DNA of 64,000 nt from Pseudooceanicola sp050897975 (GCF_050897975.1 NZ_JBPAXY010000005.1:1-64000), one strand, 5' to 3'. Counted from the first letter of the stretch, positions 29,748-39,600 are shown. Translations and numbers: made by a program. The notes: generated by a model from the letters alone, not told the origin.

Positions 29748-30518
29748 CTAGCCCTTGGCGCCGCCGAAACGGCGGTCGCGTTTGCCGAAATTGTCCAGCA
29801 CCCCGGCGAAGACCTCGCGGGTGAAATCCGGCCAGAGCGTGTCGATGAACTCGTATTCCGCATAGGCCGATTGCCAGAGAAGGAAGTTCGAGATCCGCGC
29901 CTCGCCCGAGGTGCGGATCACCAGATCCGGGTCGGGCAGCACATAGGTATCCAGGTAACGCGGCAGGGTCTCTTCGTCGACATTCTCGGGCAGCAGGCGG
30001 CCCGCCGCCACATCCTCGGCCAGGCGCTTGGTGGCGCGGGCCACCTCGTCGCGGCCGCCGTAGTTCAGGGCGATGGTCAGATTGGTGCCGTCGCAGTCGG
30101 CGGTCATCTCTTCCAGCTCGTCCATAAGCGCCTGCAACTTCTCGTCCAGGCCGGGACGGTCGCCGATGAAGCGCACCCGCACGTTTCGGTCGCGCAGCGC
30201 GCGCGCCTCCTTCCGGATGTAGGAGCGGAACAGCGACATCAGCCCCGCCACCTCGATCTGGGTGCGTTTCCAGTTCTCGGTCGAAAAGCCGAAGATGGTC
30301 AGATACTTGACGCCCAGATCCGGGCAGGCCTCGACGATCTCGCGCACCCGGCGGGCGCCGGCGTGGTGGCCGAAAAGGCGCGGACGGCCGCGCATCGTGG
30401 CCCAGCGACCATTGCCGTCCATGATGATGGCCACATGACAGGGACGCGGCCCTTCCTCGGCCCTGCGGGCCTCCTCGGAGGCGGGACTGTCGGCCCGGTC
30501 CTCGACGTTCTGTCCCAT
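29748..30518 (-). CDS. uppS: Undecaprenyl diphosphate synthase UppS
   Basis: UppS is the cis-prenyltransferase that makes the C55 carrier for peptidoglycan and O-antigen. The 256-residue protein shows HVAIIMDGNGRWA with the catalytic aspartate near residue 34, GHHAGARRVREIVE, FSTENWKR and the C-terminal DLVIRTSGEARISNFLLWQ. The first 25 residues are a variable acidic extension. It follows frr and precedes cdsA as in most proteobacteria. Confidence 0.96.
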   Translation of the reverse strand: MGQNVEDRADSPASEEARRAEEGPRPCHVAIIMDGNGRWATMRGRPRLFGHHAGARRVREIVEACPDLGVKYLTIFGFSTENWKRTQIEVAGLMSLFRSYIRKEARALRDRNVRVRFIGDRPGLDEKLQALMDELEEMTADCDGTNLTIALNYGGRDEVARATKRLAEDVAAGRLLPENVDEETLPRYLDTYVLPDPDLVIRTSGEARISNFLLWQSAYAEYEFIDTLWPDFTREVFAGVLDNFGKRDRRFGGAKG

Positions 30519-30598
30519 GTCCGCTCTCTCCGTCCCTTCATCGCCAAAGGCGGGCCTGCGCCCGCCTTCGATCCCTGTCGCAGCGAAAGCCAGGGTCG

Positions 30599-31162
30599 TC
30601 AGACCTGCATGATTTCCTGCTGCTTGGTCTCCAGCGCCTGGTCGACCTTCTTGATGTAGGTATCCGTCAGATCTTGAACTTCCGTTTCCCAGAACTTCTG
30701 ATCGTCCTCGGACAGGCCATTGGCCTTGGCCTTCTTGATCTGGTCCATGCCATCGCGGCGCAGGTTGCGCACGGCGACGCGGGCATGTTCGGCATATTGC
30801 GCCGCGACCTTGGTCAGTTCCTTGCGGCGCTCCTCGTTCAGCTCGGGGATCGGCAGCATGATGATGGTGCCGTTGAGCTGCGGGTTGATGCCCAGGCCGC
30901 TTTCGCGGATGGCCTTCTCGACCTTGTTCACCATCGCCTTGTCCCAGACGTTGATCGTCACCATGCGCGGTTCCGGCACGTTGACGGTGCCCACCTGGTT
31001 GATCGGCGTCATCTGGCCGTAGGCCTCGACCATCACAGGCTCCAGCATGGAGGAGGAGGCGCGGCCGGTCCGCAGCGAGGCGAATTCGGTCTTGAGGTTG
31101 GCCATGGCGCCATCCATGCGGCGCGAAAGGTCGTCGGTGTCGAGTTCGAAGTCTTCAGACAT
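30599..31162 (-). CDS. frr: Ribosome recycling factor
   Basis: RRF splits post-termination ribosomes with EF-G. The 187-residue protein has the three-helix bundle pattern: LKTEFASLRTGRASSSMLEP, the hinge segment with NVPEPRMVTINVWDK, and VRNLRRDGMDQIKKAK. The order pyrH then frr is widely conserved; here an aldo/keto reductase gene stands between them. Confidence 0.97.
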   Translation of the reverse strand: MSEDFELDTDDLSRRMDGAMANLKTEFASLRTGRASSSMLEPVMVEAYGQMTPINQVGTVNVPEPRMVTINVWDKAMVNKVEKAIRESGLGINPQLNGTIIMLPIPELNEERRKELTKVAAQYAEHARVAVRNLRRDGMDQIKKAKANGLSEDDQKFWETEVQDLTDTYIKKVDQALETKQQEIMQV

Positions 31163-31311
31163 GGTGATGTTGCCCGCTGAGCTGGTTCTTCTTTCCGCAG
31201 CCTTCTAAGTGCTCGGCCCGGGGATGTATAGTGATTTGCGACAGATGGGCGACAGCGGCCTGCCTGGCGCGCGCCCCGCCAGCCCCCGAAGGTCCCCCTG
31301 GCGGACATGCG

Positions 31312-31339
31312 AAAGGCGCACCACCAGGGGTGCGCCTTT
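31312..31339. terminator. Strong hairpin terminator between reductase and frr
   Basis: AAAGGCGCACC and GGTGCGCCTTT form a perfect 11-bp stem with a six-base loop, so it can act in both directions. It ends the leftward aldo/keto reductase transcript and separates it from frr. Confidence 0.75.
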
Positions 31340-31421
31340 GCTGCCGGGCCCCGGGGGATGACCCCGCCCCGCAGAGGGGCTAGGCCGGGACCCGGCAAGG
31401 CCTGGGCGGGGATCTGCCGAA

Positions 31422-32285
31422 TTACAGCTTGCCGCCGTAGACCGGGAACATGCTGGCTTCGCCGTAGTCCTTGATCTGCTCCATCGACTTCAGCGTCTCC
31501 ATGTCCGCATCGGAGATGACGAAATCCAGCTCGGCGTTGGTCTTCATATGCGCGGGCGTCTTGGTCTTGGGCAGGGCCAGGACATCCAGTTGCAACACGT
31601 AGCGGATGCAGATCTGGGCCACGGTCACACCGTATTTGTCGGCCATCGCCTTGATCTCGGGGTTGTCCAGGATCTGGCCGTGGCCGATCGGCGAATAGGC
31701 CTCGACCAGCATCCCCTTGGACTTGCAGTAGTCGATCAGCTCGAAGGGGGTGTTCGAGACGTGGCACAGCACCTGGTTGATCATCGGCGCGACGGCGGCG
31801 TTGTCGATCAGGTTGTCCAGGTCTTCCTTCTGGAAGTTGGACACGCCGATGGCGCGGATCTTGCCCGCCTCGTAGAACTCGGTCAGGGCCTTCCAGGCGG
31901 CCAGGTTCCCCTCGAAGAAGCGGTCTTCGCCGGCAAATTCCATCCAGGGCTGCGGGCTGTGGATGATCATCAGGTCGATGTAGTCGACGCCCAGAAGGTC
32001 GAGCGAGCCCTGGATTGCCGCCTTGGCGGTCTCGTAATCCTTGGCCTCGGCGGCCAGCTTGGTTTGCAGGAAGATCTGCTCGCGCGGCACACCGCTGTCG
32101 CGGATGCCTTCGCCCACGCCGCGTTCATTGCCATAGGCCTGGGCGGTGTCGATGTGGCGGTAGCCCAGCTCGATCGCGGTCTTGACGGCCTCGGCCACCT
32201 CTGCGTCCTCGATCATCCAGGTGCCCAGGGCCAGCTTGGGAATTTCAACGCCGTTCGGCAGGGTTGCGGTCTCTTGCAGGATCAT
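31422..32285 (-). CDS. Aldo/keto reductase
   Basis: An NADPH-dependent aldehyde/ketone reductase of the 2,5-diketogluconate-reductase group. The 287-residue protein has the catalytic tetrad in GYRHIDTAQAYGNE (Asp, Tyr), LQTKLA (Lys) and MIIHSPQPW (His), and the cofactor block ALPKTKTPAHMKTNAEL. Start ATG 32285 follows AGGAAAGGGA. The physiological substrate cannot be told. It has its own terminator and splits the otherwise conserved pyrH-frr pair, so it looks like an insertion into this cluster. Confidence 0.9.
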   Translation of the reverse strand: MILQETATLPNGVEIPKLALGTWMIEDAEVAEAVKTAIELGYRHIDTAQAYGNERGVGEGIRDSGVPREQIFLQTKLAAEAKDYETAKAAIQGSLDLLGVDYIDLMIIHSPQPWMEFAGEDRFFEGNLAAWKALTEFYEAGKIRAIGVSNFQKEDLDNLIDNAAVAPMINQVLCHVSNTPFELIDYCKSKGMLVEAYSPIGHGQILDNPEIKAMADKYGVTVAQICIRYVLQLDVLALPKTKTPAHMKTNAELDFVISDADMETLKSMEQIKDYGEASMFPVYGGKL

Positions 32286-32563
32286 CTGATGTCCCTTTCC
32301 TGTGAGGCTCAAAAAGCCGTTCCATTTTCCCGGATCAGACACCGCGAGCCGCCCCGGCCCCAAGGGGCACCTGTGGGCAGCGTCGGTCCTGTCATCGGGC
32401 ACGCAAGGCGCAGCGCTCTGGGCAGAGCGCGGCCTGTGCCTGATCCTTGCCCTTGATCTAGGGCGCCGCACCCTCGGTGATAAGCGCCGCAAGGATCAAC
32501 TTACTCATGAGCCAGAGACATGAATGCCCCCCCTGTCGGCTCGCCCGGCCCCAGGCGGCCACG

Positions 32564-32592
32564 AAAAAGGGCCGCCCACCGGGCGACCCTTC
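32564..32592 (-). terminator. Terminator of pyrH
   Basis: On the minus strand AGGGTCGCCC and GGGCGGCCCT pair across a three-base loop, then five T residues follow, 27 bases after the pyrH stop. The rest of the 32286-32618 gap shows no gene. Confidence 0.75.
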
Positions 32593-32618
32593 TGTCTGCC
32601 GAACCTGTTCCGCGCCGC

Positions 32619-33350
32619 TTAGTCGCGCACGATGGTATAGGTGCCGCGCCCTTCCAGCACGCCCTTGAACCCGTTGGGCTCATCCAGCGGGAAGACGATG
32701 ATCGGCTTGTGGTTGTCGCGTGCCAGGGCAATGGCCGAGGCGTCCATCACCTTGAGGTGCTTTTGCAGCACCTCGTCATAGCTGACCGTGTCGAACCGCT
32801 TGGCGTCCGGGTTGGTCTTGGGGTCGCTGTCATAGACCCCGTCGACGCCATTCTTGCCCATGAAGATGGCCTCGCAGGCCATCTCGTTGGCGCGCAGGGT
32901 GGCGGCGGTGTCGGTGGTGAAATAGGGGTTGCCGGTGCCCGCGGCGAAGATGCAGACCCGTTTCTTCTCCAGGTGGCGGACGGCGCGGCGGCGGATATAG
33001 GGCTCGGCCACCTCGTTCATGGTGATGGCGCTGATCACCCGGGTATAGACGCCCAGCCCCTCAAGGGCCGACTGCATCGCCAGGGCGTTCATCACCGTGG
33101 CCAGCATCCCCATGTAGTCAGCGGTGGTGCGTTCCATCCCCTGGGCGCTGCCTGCCAGGCCGCGGAAGATGTTGCCGCCGCCGATGACCATGCAGATCTC
33201 GACCCCCATGTCATGGACGCTTTTCACCTCTTCGGCGATACGTTCCACGGTCGGCGGATGCAGGCCGAAGCCCTGGGGCCCCATCAGGGCCTCCCCCGAG
33301 ATCTTCAGCAACACCCGCTTGTAGGTGGGCTCCTGCGCGGTTTCGGCCAT
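32619..33350 (-). CDS. pyrH: UMP kinase PyrH
   Basis: PyrH phosphorylates UMP to UDP and is a regulated entry to UTP and CTP. The 243-residue product has RVLLKISGEALMG near the start, the MVIGGGNIFRG and ADYMGMLATVMNAL nucleotide-binding motifs and YTIVRD at the end. ATG 33350 has AAGGAG at ideal spacing; the alternative at 33365 lies upstream of that ribosome site. Confidence 0.97.
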   Translation of the reverse strand: MAETAQEPTYKRVLLKISGEALMGPQGFGLHPPTVERIAEEVKSVHDMGVEICMVIGGGNIFRGLAGSAQGMERTTADYMGMLATVMNALAMQSALEGLGVYTRVISAITMNEVAEPYIRRRAVRHLEKKRVCIFAAGTGNPYFTTDTAATLRANEMACEAIFMGKNGVDGVYDSDPKTNPDAKRFDTVSYDEVLQKHLKVMDASAIALARDNHKPIIVFPLDEPNGFKGVLEGRGTYTIVRD

Positions 33351-33460
33351 GTTGCGCTCCTTCACGGCGGGGGACTAGGATCGCGCGCAAAATGTAGGAA
33401 ACGGCGGGCAGATTCAATGCGCGAATTGGGACAAGAGGCCACCTTTGCCGGGGGGTGCGA

Positions 33461-34333
33461 ATGAGACAGGCGCCACAGGTCGATCCCGCCCGTCCGGTGC
33501 TCATCGCCGGGCCGACGGCTTCGGGCAAATCGGCGCTGGCGATGGAGATCGCGGCGCGCGACGGCGGGGTGATCGTCAATGCCGATGCGCTTCAGGTCTA
33601 CGGCAACTGGCGCCTGCTGTCGGCCCGCCCCTCGGCCGAGGAGGAAGCCGCGCTGCCGCATCGCCTGTTCGGCCATGTGGGGCGCGAGCAGCCCTACTCC
33701 ACCGGCGCCTGGCTGCGCGAGGTGGCCGATCTGCTGGCCGGGCCCGAGCGGCTGATCATCGTCGGTGGTACGGGCCTTTATTTCAGCGCCCTAACCGAAG
33801 GTCTGGTCGAGATCCCGCCGGTGCCCGAGGCCATCCGCGCCGAGGGCAACGCCCTGCGCCAGGCCGATCTGGCCGCCATGGTGGCGCAGCTGGACGCGCC
33901 CACCGCCGCCCGCATCGACCTGGCCAACCCCGCACGGGTGCAGCGCGCCTGGGAGGTGCTGCGCGCCACGGGCCGCGGCCTGGCCGCCTGGCAGGCCGAC
34001 ACCCCCGCCCCCCTGCTGCCGCCCGAGTCCGCCACGCGTCTGCTGCTGGAGGCGCCGAAGGACTGGCTGACGCCCCGGATCGAACGACGATTCGACCTGA
34101 TGCTGGCGGGCGGCGCCCTGGAAGAGGCGCGCGCCAATCTGGACGGTTGGGACCCCGCCCTGCCCTCTTCCAAGGCGATCGGCGGGCCGGAACTGATTGC
34201 CCACCTGCTGGGCGAGATTTCTCTGGACGAGGCCCGGGAGCGCGCCATTATCTCAAGTCGTAGATACGCGAAGCGGCAGCGGACCTGGTTCCGCGCCCGG
34301 ATGCGGGACTGGCACGCGCTCACGACTTCGTGA
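33461..34333 (+). CDS. miaA: tRNA dimethylallyltransferase MiaA
   Basis: MiaA adds the isopentenyl group to A37 of tRNAs reading UNN codons. The 290-residue protein has the P-loop IAGPTASGKSALA near 15-27, NADALQVY, the GGTGLYF motif and RRYAKRQRTWFR near the C-terminus. ATG 33461 is used; an in-frame GTG two codons earlier is also possible. It points away from pyrH across a 110-base gap. Confidence 0.95.
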   Translation: MRQAPQVDPARPVLIAGPTASGKSALAMEIAARDGGVIVNADALQVYGNWRLLSARPSAEEEAALPHRLFGHVGREQPYSTGAWLREVADLLAGPERLIIVGGTGLYFSALTEGLVEIPPVPEAIRAEGNALRQADLAAMVAQLDAPTAARIDLANPARVQRAWEVLRATGRGLAAWQADTPAPLLPPESATRLLLEAPKDWLTPRIERRFDLMLAGGALEEARANLDGWDPALPSSKAIGGPELIAHLLGEISLDEARERAIISSRRYAKRQRTWFRARMRDWHALTTS

Positions 34334-34411
34334 GGCTTTACTTATCCCGGCTGAGCCGTTCTACTCCCGCTTCAGGGACACTCGGGACACTTACCAGAAC
34401 GCTTTTCGCTC

Positions 34412-35206
34412 TTGGCTGATTACACGCCTCCTACGGTCAGAAGTCAGACCCTTGCACAGCTTTCCGGCAGCGAAGACTGGCGGTTAGAGCTGCCGCACGC
34501 GCGCAGCACGCATCTGTTCCTGTACCTGTCCAAGGGTCAGGGACGGACCATCGTGCTGGGGCGCCGACGCGGCCTGACGATGAATACCGCGCTTTTCGTG
34601 CCTGCGGGCACGCTGATGATGCTCGACATCGGCAAGCAGAGCTATGGCCAGGCGGTACAGATCCCCACCGACACCGGGCTAGTGCTGCCCACCGATCCGG
34701 TGCAGCTGCGGGTGCGCGACAGCCTGGCCCAGGCCGAGCTGATCGCCATCATCGACGCCATGCAGCGCGAACAGGCCACCCACCGCCCCTATGGCGCCGA
34801 GGCGCTTCAGGCCCACGCCGGGCTGCTGTCGGTCTGGCTGCGCCGCATCCTGGCCAGCGAACCCGCCCCCATGGGCGCGGGCAAGGCCGCCGACCGGCTG
34901 GCCGCCGCCTTCTGCGCCCTGGTCGAACGCGATTTCCGCTCGGGCCAGTCGATGGCCGATTTCGCCGCCACCCTGGGGGTGACGCCGACCCATCTGACCC
35001 GCACCCTGCGCCAGACCGCCGGGATCACCGCCGCCGAGATCCTGACCGGGCGCAGCCTGCACGAGGCGCGCGGCCTGTTGCAGGACGGCAGCCTGCCCAT
35101 CGGGCTGGTCTCGGAAATGCTGGGCTTCTCCTCTGCCGCCTATTTCACCAGGTTCATCCAGAAACACACCGGCAAGACGCCGACCGCGCTGCGCCGCCGC
35201 CGCTGA
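34412..35206 (+). CDS. AraC-family transcriptional regulator
   Basis: A 264-residue regulator. The C-terminal 100 residues form the double helix-turn-helix of AraC/XylS proteins: MADFAATLGVTPTHLTRTLR, SLPIGLVSEMLGFSSAAYFT and IQKHTGKTPTALRRR. The N-terminal part is a cupin-like effector domain. The only fitting start is TTG 34412. It lies just upstream of the peptide transporter operon, which it might control, but no binding site is evident. Confidence 0.88.
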   Translation: MADYTPPTVRSQTLAQLSGSEDWRLELPHARSTHLFLYLSKGQGRTIVLGRRRGLTMNTALFVPAGTLMMLDIGKQSYGQAVQIPTDTGLVLPTDPVQLRVRDSLAQAELIAIIDAMQREQATHRPYGAEALQAHAGLLSVWLRRILASEPAPMGAGKAADRLAAAFCALVERDFRSGQSMADFAATLGVTPTHLTRTLRQTAGITAAEILTGRSLHEARGLLQDGSLPIGLVSEMLGFSSAAYFTRFIQKHTGKTPTALRRRR

Positions 35207-35566
35207 CGCCCCCCGCCCCGCGCCCCGGCCCGCCCGCGCCGGTTCCGCTGCCGAGGAAACCGCCACAGGCCCTGTTTTTGGCGCCTTTTCAAAGACCTGC
35301 AACCATCCGCCCCGGTACGCTTTGCGCAGCGGATCGGGCCATCATGTCGTTTTCGGATGGAATGCGTGTCGGTTTTGAACTACGAAATGGCGGAGACATG
35401 AATTGACGCACTGGTTTTTTCCTGCGGGAATGCCGGTGGGAAACCAGACCGAACAAGGCCCGCGCCGGGACCGGCACCAGACGGGTCGACAAGACACCTT
35501 CTTCTTCGGCGCCATGGGCATTGCCCGTCCGGCGCCCCCGGGATGGAACGTCACAGGGAGAACGAC
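35207..35566. other. Gap before the peptide transporter operon
   Basis: No gene is seen in these 360 bases between the regulator and the solute-binding protein gene. They must hold the operon promoter. TTGACG at 35403-35408 is a possible -35 element, but I see no convincing -10 match. Confidence 0.5.
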
Positions 35567-37207
35567 ATGACGTATCACGACAAAGCACAGGGGCGCATTC
35601 ACCCCGCCGCCCGCATGTATGCGGAGGAATTCAAGGCCGGCAAACTCAGCCGCCGCGAATTCATGGCCCGCGCCTCGGCGCTTGGCGTGGCCAGCGCGGG
35701 GGTCTATGCCCTGGGCGGCCTGAACCAGCCGGCCCTGGCCCAGTCCACCCCCAAGGCGGGCGGCACCCTGCGGGTGCAGATGGAAACCAAGGCCCTGAAG
35801 GACCCGCGCAATTTCGACTGGTCGCAGATGGCCAACTTCACCCGCGGCTGGCTGGAATACCTCGTCGAATACGAGAATGACGGCACCTTCAAGGGGATGC
35901 TGCTGGAAAGCTGGGACGTCAGCGAGGACGCCACCGAATACACCCTGCATGTCCGTCCCGGCGTGACCTGGAACAACGGCGATGCCTTCACCGCCGAGGA
36001 CGTGGCCTTCAACATCACCCGCTGGTGCGAGGAAGGGGTCGAGGGCAACTCGATGGCCTCGCGCATGTCCTCGCTGATCGACAAGGAGACCGGCATGGCC
36101 CGCGAGGGCGCCATCACCGTGGTCGACGACCTGACGGTGAAACTGGTCTGCTCCACCCCCGATATCACCATCGTTCCGGGCTTTGCCGACTACCCGGCGG
36201 CCATCGTGCACCCGTCCTATGCGGGCGAGGACCCCTCCGAGAACCCGCTGGGCACCGGCCCCTACCTGCCCGAGACCAACGAGGTCGGCGTGACCCAGGT
36301 GCTGGTGAAGAACACCGATCACGCCTGGTGGGGGGAAGGCGCCTATCTGGACCGGATCGAGTTCATCGACTTCGGCACCGACATGGCCAGCTGGGTCGCC
36401 GCCGCCGACAGCGACGAGATCGACATGACCTACCAGTCGACCGGCGAATTCATCGAAGTTCTGGACGCCATGGGCTGGAAGAGGTCCGAGGCGGTGACGG
36501 CAGGCACGATCTGCGTGCGCTTCAACCAGAAGCAGGAACCCTACACCGATCCCGAGGTCCGCAAGGCGCTGATCCAGGCGGTGGACAACAACGTGATCCT
36601 GGAACTGGGCTATGCGGGCTACGGCACCGTGGCCGAAAACCACCACGTCTGCCCGATCCACCCCGAATATGCCGAGGTGCCCGGCATCCCCACCGATCCG
36701 GCGGCCGCCATGGCCAAGCTGGAAGAGCTGGGCATGGCCGAGACCGAGTTCACCCTGATCTCGATCGACGACCAATGGCAGTCGGAAACCTGTGACGCCG
36801 TGGCCGCCCAGATGCGCGACGCGGGCATCAACATCCAGCGCGAGATCCTGCCGGGCTCGACCTTCTGGAATGACTGGCTGGTCTATCCCTTCTCGGCCAC
36901 CGAGTGGAACATGCGCCCCCTGGGCGTCCAGGTTCTGGCCCTGGCTTACAAGTCGGGCGTGCCGTGGAACGAATCCGCCATGGAAAACCCCGAGTTCGAC
37001 GCCCTGCTGGACGAGGCCCTGTCGATCGCCGATGCCGACGCCCGGCGCGAGGTGATGGCCAAGCTGGAAACCATCATGCTGGACGACGGCGTCATGGTGC
37101 AGCCCTACTGGCGCTCGCTGTTCCGCCACGCGAAGGACTACGTCATGGATGCCCCGCAGCACCCGACCTTCGAGATGCACCATTACAAATGGTGGATCGA
37201 CGCCTGA
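35567..37207 (+). CDS. Peptide ABC transporter substrate-binding protein (Tat signal)
   Basis: A 546-residue family 5 solute-binding protein for oligopeptides or similar ligands. The start carries a twin-arginine signal, KLSRREFMARASALGVASAG, ending near PALAQ (about residue 49), so it is exported folded. The family pattern follows: GGTLRVQMETKA, YTLHVRPGVTWNNGDAFTAE and GTGPYLPE. ATG 35567 has AGGGAG upstream. It heads the operon that also encodes two permeases and a fused ATPase. The ligand cannot be predicted. Confidence 0.93.
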   Translation: MTYHDKAQGRIHPAARMYAEEFKAGKLSRREFMARASALGVASAGVYALGGLNQPALAQSTPKAGGTLRVQMETKALKDPRNFDWSQMANFTRGWLEYLVEYENDGTFKGMLLESWDVSEDATEYTLHVRPGVTWNNGDAFTAEDVAFNITRWCEEGVEGNSMASRMSSLIDKETGMAREGAITVVDDLTVKLVCSTPDITIVPGFADYPAAIVHPSYAGEDPSENPLGTGPYLPETNEVGVTQVLVKNTDHAWWGEGAYLDRIEFIDFGTDMASWVAAADSDEIDMTYQSTGEFIEVLDAMGWKRSEAVTAGTICVRFNQKQEPYTDPEVRKALIQAVDNNVILELGYAGYGTVAENHHVCPIHPEYAEVPGIPTDPAAAMAKLEELGMAETEFTLISIDDQWQSETCDAVAAQMRDAGINIQREILPGSTFWNDWLVYPFSATEWNMRPLGVQVLALAYKSGVPWNESAMENPEFDALLDEALSIADADARREVMAKLETIMLDDGVMVQPYWRSLFRHAKDYVMDAPQHPTFEMHHYKWWIDA

Positions 37208-37222
37208 TCGACGCACCGACCC

Positions 37223-37251
37223 GGGCCATGGCGTCACCCACGCCATGGCCC
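37223..37251 (+). terminator. Hairpin between binding-protein and permease genes
   Basis: GGGCCATGGCGT and ACGCCATGGCCC form a perfect 12-bp stem with a five-base loop, followed by TTTCG, 15 bases after the binding-protein stop. Such hairpins act as partial terminators or 3' stabilisers that give excess binding protein over permease. Confidence 0.75.
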
Positions 37252-37338
37252 TTTCGCTTCCTGCGGCCGCCAAGACCGAAGACCGGGCCCCGGTGCCACG
37301 CGCACCGGCCCCCCGGACGCCACTGACGGGAACGCTAT

Positions 37339-38382
37339 ATGCTCCTTTTTCTTCTCCGACGGGTCGGGGTGATGATCCTGACGGCGCTTTGCCTCAGCTT
37401 CATCGTCTTCTTCCTGACCAACCTGCCCCCCAACCTGGAAAAGGTTGCCAAATACGAGGGCAACAGCCGGATGACCGACGAACAGGTCGCGGGATGGCTG
37501 GAAAACAACGGCTTCAATCAATCCACCCTGGTGCGCTATGGCGAATGGCTGGGCGTGGTGCCGGGCTGGACCAATGACCGGGGGGATCGCATCACCGGGC
37601 GCTGCATCACCGGCGATCTGACCGCCGAGACGGCACCGGCGCGCTGCGGCATCCTGCAAGGGCAATGGGGCGAAAGCCGGGTGTTCCGCGACGAGGTCTC
37701 GACCATCGTCGGCGTGCGCCTGTGGATGACCGGCAAGCTGATGCTTTGGGTGATGCTGCTGATGGTGCCCGCGGCGCTGATCATCGGCGTTCTGGCGGGG
37801 ATGCGCGAAGGCTCGAAACTGGACCGGGGGCTGTCGACCCTGTCGATCGCCACCACGGCGACGCCGGAATATGTCTCGGGCGTGATCCTGATCGCGGTCT
37901 TCGCCAGCTCGGCCGTGGGGTTGAAATGGTTCAAGGGCACGGCGACGGCGGCGATGGAGAACGCCACCTTCGAGAACTTCTTCCTGCCGGTGCTGACCAT
38001 CTCGCTCTACGGCATGGGCTATATCGCGCGGATGACCCGGGCCTCGATGGCCGAGGTGATGACCGCGCAATATATCCGCACCGCGCGGCTGAAGGGCGTC
38101 AGTTTCCGCAACATCGTGCTGAAACACGCCCTGCGCAACGCGCTGATCGCGCCCTTCACCGTCATCATGCTGCAATTCCCCTGGCTCTTGAACGGGGTCG
38201 TCGTCGTCGAGACCCTGTTCAACTACAAGGGGCTGGGCTGGGCGCTGGTGCAGGCGGCGGGCAACAATGACATCGACCTTCTGCTGGGCATTTCGGTCGT
38301 CTCGGTGCTGGTGGTCCTGGTGACGCAGCTGATCTCGGATATCGGCTATGTCTACCTGAACCCCCGGATCCGGATTTCCTGA
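37339..38382 (+). CDS. Peptide ABC transporter permease, DppB-like
   Basis: A 347-residue inner-membrane permease with about six membrane segments, beginning MLLFLLRRVGVMILTALCLS. The cytoplasmic coupling motif is visible as ARTARLKGVSFRNIVLKHALRN-type sequence: RTARLKGVSFRNIVLKHALR. A periplasmic insert of about 90 residues follows the first helix, as usual for DppB proteins. It pairs with the downstream DppC-like permease, 13 bases away. Confidence 0.93.
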   Translation: MLLFLLRRVGVMILTALCLSFIVFFLTNLPPNLEKVAKYEGNSRMTDEQVAGWLENNGFNQSTLVRYGEWLGVVPGWTNDRGDRITGRCITGDLTAETAPARCGILQGQWGESRVFRDEVSTIVGVRLWMTGKLMLWVMLLMVPAALIIGVLAGMREGSKLDRGLSTLSIATTATPEYVSGVILIAVFASSAVGLKWFKGTATAAMENATFENFFLPVLTISLYGMGYIARMTRASMAEVMTAQYIRTARLKGVSFRNIVLKHALRNALIAPFTVIMLQFPWLLNGVVVVETLFNYKGLGWALVQAAGNNDIDLLLGISVVSVLVVLVTQLISDIGYVYLNPRIRIS

Positions 38383-38395
38383 GGAGGCGCGGCAC

Positions 38396-39592
38396 ATGGA
38401 ACCTTTGTCCTGGGGGCAGATCGCCCTGCAACTCGTGATCCGCTTCCTGCCCGTCTGGGTGGCGCTGATCGTGACCTTCGCCCTGTCCATCGCCTACAAG
38501 CGCAAGCTGGGGCTTTATGGCAAGCTGTTTGACAACACCATCGGCATGGTGGGCTTTGGCCTGGTGATGTTCTGGGTCTACACGGCGCTGGCCGTGGGCC
38601 TGTTCGACCTGATCGCCACCCATGACCCGCTGACCACCGCCATGGGGATGAAGAACAAGGCCCCCGGCACGCCCCTGCGCAGCCCCGACGCGGGCGAATT
38701 CGCCTATTACCTGCTGGGCGGCGATACCCTGGCGCGGGATGTCTTCTCGCGCATGGCGGCGGGCGCCTGGGTGGTGATCCGCATCGCGCCCCTGGCGACG
38801 CTCTTTGCCTTCATGGTGGGGATCACCCTGGGTCTGCCCGCGGGCTATTTCGGCGGCAAGCTGGACGCGGGCCTGTCCTTCCTGGCCAACCTGATCCTGG
38901 CCTTCCCGGTGATCTTGCTCTTCTACCTGCTGGTGACGCCGGAAATGGTGCAGACGGGCATTCCCAGCTACATGGCGATTGTCCTGTTCCTGTTCCCGAT
39001 CCTGTTCCTGACGGTGCTGATCAACGCGCGCTACCGCACCCAGCCGTCAAAGCGCAACGTCATGCTGGCGGTGCTGATTTTCGTGCTGGGCTGGGCCTAT
39101 CTGTCGCTGATCTCGGATCCCGAGACGCGGGTGGCCTTCCTGCCGGAGGCGCTGGATCTGTTCAATATCCCGGGCGGGATCCTGGTGGTCTTCGTCAGCG
39201 TGGTCTTCGTCAATGCGCCCACGGTCTTCCGCATCGTGCGGGGGCTGACGCTGGACATCAAGACGCGCGACTATGTGGCCGCCGCCCAGACCCGGGGCGA
39301 GGGCCCGTGGTACATCATGCTGTGGGAGATCCTGCCCAATACCCGCGGGCCGCTGATCGTCGATTTCTGCCTGCGCATCGGCTATACCACCATCCTGCTG
39401 GGCACCCTGGGCTTCTTCGGCCTGGGCCTGCCGCCCGAAAGCCCGGACTGGGGGACGACGATCAACCAGGGGCGCAAGCTGCTGTCGATCTATCCGCATC
39501 CCGCCATCGTGCCGGCCGTCGCGCTGCTGTCGATGGTGCTGGGGCTGAACCTGCTGGCCGACGGGCTGCGTGAGGAAAGTCTGAAAGATTGA
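38396..39592 (+). CDS. Peptide ABC transporter permease, DppC-like
   Basis: A 398-residue second permease, with its coupling motif near the C-terminus as YVAAAQTRGEGPWYIMLWEI. The protein is about 100 residues longer than classical DppC; the extra length is an N-terminal pair of hydrophobic segments and an additional membrane region around FLFPILFLTVLINARYRTQP. Long forms of this kind occur in alphaproteobacterial uptake systems. It follows the first permease in the operon. Confidence 0.92.
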   Translation: MEPLSWGQIALQLVIRFLPVWVALIVTFALSIAYKRKLGLYGKLFDNTIGMVGFGLVMFWVYTALAVGLFDLIATHDPLTTAMGMKNKAPGTPLRSPDAGEFAYYLLGGDTLARDVFSRMAAGAWVVIRIAPLATLFAFMVGITLGLPAGYFGGKLDAGLSFLANLILAFPVILLFYLLVTPEMVQTGIPSYMAIVLFLFPILFLTVLINARYRTQPSKRNVMLAVLIFVLGWAYLSLISDPETRVAFLPEALDLFNIPGGILVVFVSVVFVNAPTVFRIVRGLTLDIKTRDYVAAAQTRGEGPWYIMLWEILPNTRGPLIVDFCLRIGYTTILLGTLGFFGLGLPPESPDWGTTINQGRKLLSIYPHPAIVPAVALLSMVLGLNLLADGLREESLKD

Positions 39593-39600
39593 GGCGGCGG

